Below, piece by piece: positions 32,881 to 35,938 of a stretch of DNA of 35,938 nucleotides. Source of the DNA: Rhizobium phaseoli (GTDB taxonomy: Bacteria > Pseudomonadota > Alphaproteobacteria > Rhizobiales > Rhizobiaceae); contig NZ_WUFT01000034.1 of the NCBI RefSeq assembly GCF_010668805.1, positions 1 to 35,938 of the forward strand. Direction: 5' to 3'. Below the pieces are notes generated by a model. The model had not been told where the DNA came from. It ran no database searches and was given only the letters and a program-made list of their open reading frames with translations. The stretch's first letter is position 1. Each line of letters begins with the position of its first letter. The position numbers and the translations under genes were made by a program.

Positions 32881-33576
32881 ATGAGCAGACTGCATTCGGA
32901 ACATCACCTGGTCTCCCGCATCGGCTGGCTACGGGCTGCCGTCCTCGGCGCAAACGATGGAATCGTCTCGACGGCGAGCTTGATCATGGGCGTCGCTACC
33001 GCGTCCGCCGGACCCTCGCAGATCCTGGTAGCAGGCGTCGCTGGTCTGGTCGCGGGCGCAATGTCCATGGCGGCGGGCGAATACGTGTCGGTAAGCTCCC
33101 AAGCGGACACCGAGGAAGCCGATCTCGCGCGAGAACGGATCGAGTTGGAGACGCAAGCCGAAGCTGAGTACGAGGAGCTGACGGAGATCTACGTCAAACG
33201 CGGTCTTACCGACGAGCTGGCCAGGCAAGTCGCGATCCAACTGACCGTAAATGATGCTCTCGACGCGCATTCGCGCGACGAACTCGGTATCGTCGAACAT
33301 ATGGCGGCCCGGCCGGTTGAGGCGGCCTTGACGTCGGCCGTCACGTTTGCGGTGGGGGCCGCATTGCCCCTGCTCATGGTTGTACTTTCACCCGCCTCAG
33401 TGCTGATCTATACCGTTGCAACCGCGTCTTTGGCCTTCCTCGCACTGTTGGGCGCCATCGGTGCGAAAGCGGGCGGCGCCAACGTCTGGAGGGCCACCAC
33501 CCGCGTCACTTTCTGGGGCGCTTTCGCTATGGCATTGACGGCGGGGATCGGTGCGCTGGTTGGCACCGCAGTCTGA
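32881..33576 (+). CDS. VIT1/CCC1-family iron/manganese transporter
   Basis: A 231-residue membrane protein. The N-terminal LRAAVLGANDGIVSTASLIMGV is the VIT signature with its conserved Asn-Asp-Gly. It is followed by AGAMSMAAGEYVSVSSQ in helix 2, an acidic cytoplasmic helical region (EEADLARERIELETQAEAEY ... MAARP) and three more spans. Plant and yeast relatives move Fe2+ or Mn2+ out of the cytosol; rhizobial nodule relatives (SEN1/VTL type) exist in the host. GGAGAC precedes the ATG at 32881. Likely metal export or storage control under low oxygen. Confidence 0.92.
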   Translation: MSRLHSEHHLVSRIGWLRAAVLGANDGIVSTASLIMGVATASAGPSQILVAGVAGLVAGAMSMAAGEYVSVSSQADTEEADLARERIELETQAEAEYEELTEIYVKRGLTDELARQVAIQLTVNDALDAHSRDELGIVEHMAARPVEAALTSAVTFAVGAALPLLMVVLSPASVLIYTVATASLAFLALLGAIGAKAGGANVWRATTRVTFWGAFAMALTAGIGALVGTAV

Positions 33577-33715
33577 CGGGTAACTTTCCGCCCCCTCCTG
33601 CACGCCCAGCTTGAGGACGGGGTGAGTTTTTAGGATGTTGCGGTTCTGGTCGCAACGAAAGAGGAGCCGACGCCAGTTCGACTCCTCAGAACTCGGGGGC
33701 CGGAACTCGTAATCG

Positions 33716-34105
33716 TCAGATCTCGGCCACCGTCTGGGCGAGCATCGATCGGACCCTGCCTGCCAGACTGGTCAGCATTTCGTTGTCGATCGCCTGCATG
33801 GATGCGACCGGATCGATGGCGCTCACCATGACATTGCCGCCATCGACCCCGCGCAGGATGACATTGCACGGCAGCATGGCCCCCACCTTCGGTTCCAGTT
33901 TCATCGCCTCGAACGCCATGCGCGGATTGCAGGCTCCGAGGATGAGGTAGTCATCGATGTCGGCGTCGATCTTCTTTTTCATGGTTGCCTTGACATCGAT
34001 CTCCGTCAGAACACCGAAACCGTGCTTGATGAGAGCCGCTTTGGTCCTGCCGACCGCATCATCGAAACTGGTCGCCCAGAGCGTTCTATCGAGCGTGTAG
34101 GTCAT
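33716..34105 (-). CDS. DUF302-family protein
   Basis: A 129-residue soluble protein. It shows the DUF302 pattern: TSFDDAVGRTKAALIKHGFGVLTEIDVKATM, then LGACNPRMAFEAMKLEPKVGAMLPCNVILR, then the closing VSAIDPVASM. The two cysteines in LGACNP and LPCNV are conserved in the family. Its role is not settled; it is common in redox and heme- or metal-related operons. AAGGAGA precedes the ATG at 34105. It lies downstream of the EF-hand gene in the same orientation (54 bases), so both may share the box at 34621. Confidence 0.88.
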   Translation of the reverse strand: MTYTLDRTLWATSFDDAVGRTKAALIKHGFGVLTEIDVKATMKKKIDADIDDYLILGACNPRMAFEAMKLEPKVGAMLPCNVILRGVDGGNVMVSAIDPVASMQAIDNEMLTSLAGRVRSMLAQTVAEI

Positions 34106-34158
34106 GAGAAGTCTCCTTTAGGCTCCCATGCAACGGCCGGCAAATGCCCAGCGTCCAA

Positions 34159-34542
34159 TCACATGTCTTGCATGAATGCCTGCATTTCTTCAGGTGTGAC
34201 TTTGCCGTCATTGTTTGCATCGACCGCGTCGAAGACGCGTTTGTGGATTGCGGTCAATTCTTCGAAAGAAATTGCGCCGTCCCCATCGCTATCGGCGATG
34301 ACGAACATGATCTTCATCATATGACCGCGCATTGGCCCCATCATGCGCATTCCTGGGTACATGCCGGATGGCATCATGTTGCGGCCCATCATGCCTGGCA
34401 TCATTTCCGATCCTTCGGCCTCAGGCTTAGCCTCCGACTGGGCCGTGTCTGGACTTTTCGTCTGGGCGGAGGCGCTGCCCATGGCACCGACGGCACCGAG
34501 CAAGGTCAGCAGAGCGATCGTTGGCAGTCTGAACATGGACAT
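34159..34542 (-). CDS. Secreted Met-rich EF-hand protein
   Basis: A 127-residue precursor. A signal peptide ends at ASAQ (~27). A methionine-rich middle (EMMPGMMGRNMMPSGMYPGM, then RMMGPMRGHMM) could bind copper or another soft metal. Two EF-hand loops follow: 84-95 DSDGDGAISFEE and 108-119 DANNDGKVTPEE, both with a full set of calcium ligands. Likely periplasmic calcium sensor or buffer. AGGAGA precedes the ATG at 34542. A FixK-type box at 34621 lies 85 bp upstream. Confidence 0.88.
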   Translation of the reverse strand: MSMFRLPTIALLTLLGAVGAMGSASAQTKSPDTAQSEAKPEAEGSEMMPGMMGRNMMPSGMYPGMRMMGPMRGHMMKIMFVIADSDGDGAISFEELTAIHKRVFDAVDANNDGKVTPEEMQAFMQDM

Positions 34543-34620
34543 CCTGAATCTCCTATTTAAGCGTTGTCCTCCACGAGTTGGAGCAGCCTTTGAGAATAGG
34601 CTGCCTACTGGCTTCACACA

Positions 34621-34634
34621 TTGCGCTGGATCAA
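34621..34634 (-). promoter_or_regulatory. FixK/Fnr-type box for the EF-hand gene
   Basis: TTGCGCTGGATCAA, centred 85 bp before the start at 34542. Confidence 0.62.
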
Positions 34635-34796
34635 ACCGCTTGAATGGTTCGAGTCGTCGAGGACGGACTGATCGCCTTCGCGCCGCCCCATAATTGCGAC
34701 GTCAGCCACCTGCGTCACCGAGGAACGATCGCGGCTGAAGCGACACCGAGGAGCGAGCCGGCTAAGGCGAGAACAAGGTGATTTCAGGTGCGATCA

Positions 34797-34842
34797 TGCC
34801 TGGCTTGATCGATATCAACGTCCACGCCGGTCGAACGCGGTA
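34797..34842 (+). repeat. 46-bp imperfect direct repeat, copy 2 (intact FixK box)
   Basis: Matches 31501-31546 at 41 of 46 positions. It contains the perfect box at 34805-34818. Confidence 0.75.
34805..34818 (+). promoter_or_regulatory. FixK/Fnr-type box for the DUF982 gene
   Basis: TTGATCGATATCAA, a perfect palindrome, 118 bp before the DUF982 start at 34930. The surrounding 34643-34929 stretch holds no other gene. Confidence 0.75.
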
Positions 34843-34929
34843 TCCTGACGCCATCAGCCAGCGCCTGATCGTGGTCCGGCCCTCGTCATGATGCCCCGCT
34901 CGCAGTTCGAAACGTTCAGGAGATCGAGG

Positions 34930-35202
34930 ATGACGTCCCAGAAACAGATTGAAGGAACCTGGTCGGAACCTGTTTTCGTCCAGGTGGGAATGAACGCCCC
35001 TGAGGCTGTTGGCGGAGCGAGCGAGGCGCTCGAGTTTCTCGCCAACCGATGGAAAGGCTCGCGTAGAAAACACGCATTCGCGAGAGAGATCTGCGCCGCG
35101 GCCGTAAGTGGGCATGTCTCGCAGGAGACCGCGCGCAAGGCTTTCATTCAGGCCGCTGACGAAGCCAGGATGTCCACTTGCGCGCCCCGTGGTCGTTCGT
35201 AG
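34930..35202 (+). CDS. DUF982-family protein
   Basis: A 90-residue soluble protein. The DUF982 pattern is clear: WSEPVFVQVG near the start, EALEFLANRW in the middle, then AFAREICAAAVSGHVSQETARKAFIQAADEA. The family is small, almost confined to Rhizobiales, often in several copies per genome, and of unknown function. The start at 34930 follows GGAGATCGAGG; an ATG at 34888 has no ribosome site. The perfect FixK-type box upstream suggests low-oxygen control. Confidence 0.86.
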   Translation: MTSQKQIEGTWSEPVFVQVGMNAPEAVGGASEALEFLANRWKGSRRKHAFAREICAAAVSGHVSQETARKAFIQAADEARMSTCAPRGRS

Positions 35203-35301
35203 ACGCTAGGACGAGATCAGCTCGGTCAAGCGAGCAACAAGTCCTTAACCCAGGTGTCTTCCATGGCTTCAGGTCCTACTCGGCCGCGACGCCGATCCAG
35301 G

Positions 35302-35811
35302 TCAATCGGCTCGCTTCCTGCCGGTGATCATCGCACGGACAAGGTTTTCCTTGTGCTCGATGCTTGCCAGGAGGACGCCTGCGATGTGAAGGCCCACGAG
35401 ACCAAGCGTCAAATTGACCAGTAGTTCATGCGCCTCTTCCACCCATTCCACTCCCCAGTAGGCGTCCGTCGTCATCATGTACCCGGTTGTGGCAATGCCC
35501 GAGATCGCGAGGAGCAGCGCGAACACCATCGCGGCTCCGGCCGGATTGTGGCCGATGTAGCGCTTGGCGCGCATGGCCAGGCTGTCACGCATGAAGCCGA
35601 GGGTCGTGATCGGATCGTAGATGAAGTTGGAAAAGCGCGCGTGATGGCTGCCGACGAAGCCCCAGATGATCCGCACGAGCAGGAGACCGACGATGGCGTA
35701 GCCGGACAGAATATGCGCCTGTTTCCACTCGTCGCCCGTCAGAAAGGAAAACGCGAACAGGCCCACCAGACCCCAGTGGAACATCCGCACGACCGGGTCC
35801 CAGACCCTGAT
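35302..35811 (-). pseudogene. Cytochrome b561-type membrane protein, 5'-truncated by the IS end
   Basis: A four-helix b-type cytochrome of the Ni-hydrogenase b-subunit/b561 group. The frame begins IRVWDPVVRMFHWGLVG at the IS junction; the first 10 or so residues of a normal protein are gone. Heme-associated histidines include MFHWG, KQAHILSGYA, VGSHHARF, EEAHELLVNL and GLHIAG. The IS tip is in frame (SQWKST before IRVWD), so translation could start at an internal ATG (35790, giving 162 residues) or from a fusion. Helix 1 with its key histidine is kept, so some function may remain, but the native promoter and start are lost. Confidence 0.82.
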
Positions 35812-35938
35812 TGTTGATTTCCACTGAGAGCTGACCCGGCGTTTCCACCGAGAAGTGACCCGCCTTTAGGTATCGTTTGTGCTGGTCGTAGTGGTCAAGG
35901 TCCTGCGTTTCTCCTTCGTTGTTTTGGGCTCATGGGCC
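35812..35938. mobile_element. End of an IS21-like insertion sequence (right edge)
   Basis: The sequence begins TGTTGATTTCC at 35812 and holds two motif copies, TTTCCACTGAGAGCTGACCC (35818-35837) and TTTCCACCGAGAAGTGACCC (35842-35861). The first 30 bases are the exact inverted match of 95-124. The spacing between motif copies (24 bp here, 34 bp on the left) differs, as expected for opposite ends of one element type. The rest of the element lies beyond the window. Confidence 0.72.

Noticed and set aside
33591..33634. Terminator-like pairing CCCC-TCCT / AGGA-GGGG followed by TTTTT after the VIT-family gene
   Set aside because: The stem has a mismatch and a long loop; too weak to list as a terminator.
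35292..35305. CCGATCCAGGTCAA near the end of the right-edge b561
   Set aside because: One half is poor and no gene starts at a suitable distance.
1..35938. CRISPR arrays, tRNA, rRNA, replication or phage genes
   Set aside because: I looked for regularly spaced repeats, tRNA-like cloverleaf ends, rRNA-like sequence and replication or phage proteins and saw none.
35862..35938. Possible start of an IS transposase gene at the right edge
   Set aside because: No reliable open frame or motif fits in the remaining bases.

Overview
The window is about 35.9 kb of GC-rich DNA from an alphaproteobacterium, most likely a rhizobium or close relative (Rhizobium/Sinorhizobium/Mesorhizobium type). Three things point there: a heme-PAS oxygen sensor of the FixL type, a FixK-class regulator without an Fe-S cluster, and an OmpR-type partner resembling the hFixL-FixK-FxkR circuit of Rhizobium etli. 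I see no rRNA, tRNA, CRISPR array, replication origin or phage genes. The content looks accessory, possibly plasmid-borne.

Layout. Both edges are ends of IS21-like insertion sequences that share a perfect 30-bp tip (95-124 and 35812-35841, inverted). Each tip cuts the 5' end of a gene: a TauE/SafE permease on the left and a cytochrome b561 on the right. From left to right the interior holds: a tandem universal stress protein (Usp) and a P2-type cation ATPase (1.0-4.6 kb); a DksA/TraR zinc-finger protein and a P1B-like metal ATPase (4.8-7.1 kb); Usp, FMN-binding protein, a phasin-like remnant, a second Usp operon and a zinc alcohol dehydrogenase (7.1-10.8 kb); a periplasmic HtrA protease and a triple-BON protein (10.9-13.0 kb); the regulatory core hfixL-fixK / fxkR (13.3-16.8 kb); a GNAT-like protein, Hsp20 and a second triple-BON protein (16.8-18.7 kb); an operon of beta-CASP exonuclease, unknown protein, acetate kinase and phosphoketolase (18.9-24.4 kb); a b561, a decayed methyltransferase and a type III polyketide synthase (24.6-26.6 kb); a CBS-BON protein, a tiny membrane protein and an ABC-exporter membrane domain without ATPase (26.9-28.7 kb); an MgtA-type ATPase, Usp, VIT-family transporter, DUF302 protein, EF-hand protein and DUF982 protein (28.8-35.2 kb).

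How it works together. I find 17 copies of a 14-bp FixK/Fnr-type palindrome (TTGAY-N4-RTCAA and variants, several with a TTGCG half). Almost all lie in promoter regions, typically 60-90 bp before a start codon, and cover most transcription units. I infer that low oxygen, sensed by the heme-PAS kinase, activates FxkR. FxkR would bind the GTTACG-N4-GTTACA element upstream of fixK, and FixK would then switch on the rest. The output would be stress protection (four Usps, Hsp20, HtrA, BON proteins), ion homeostasis (three P-type ATPases, VIT transporter) and fermentative ATP supply (phosphoketolase plus acetate kinase, alcohol dehydrogenase). The composition resembles the mycobacterial DosR dormancy regulon, which is also driven by heme sensors. 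No fixNOQP, fixGHIS, fixJ or nif genes are present.
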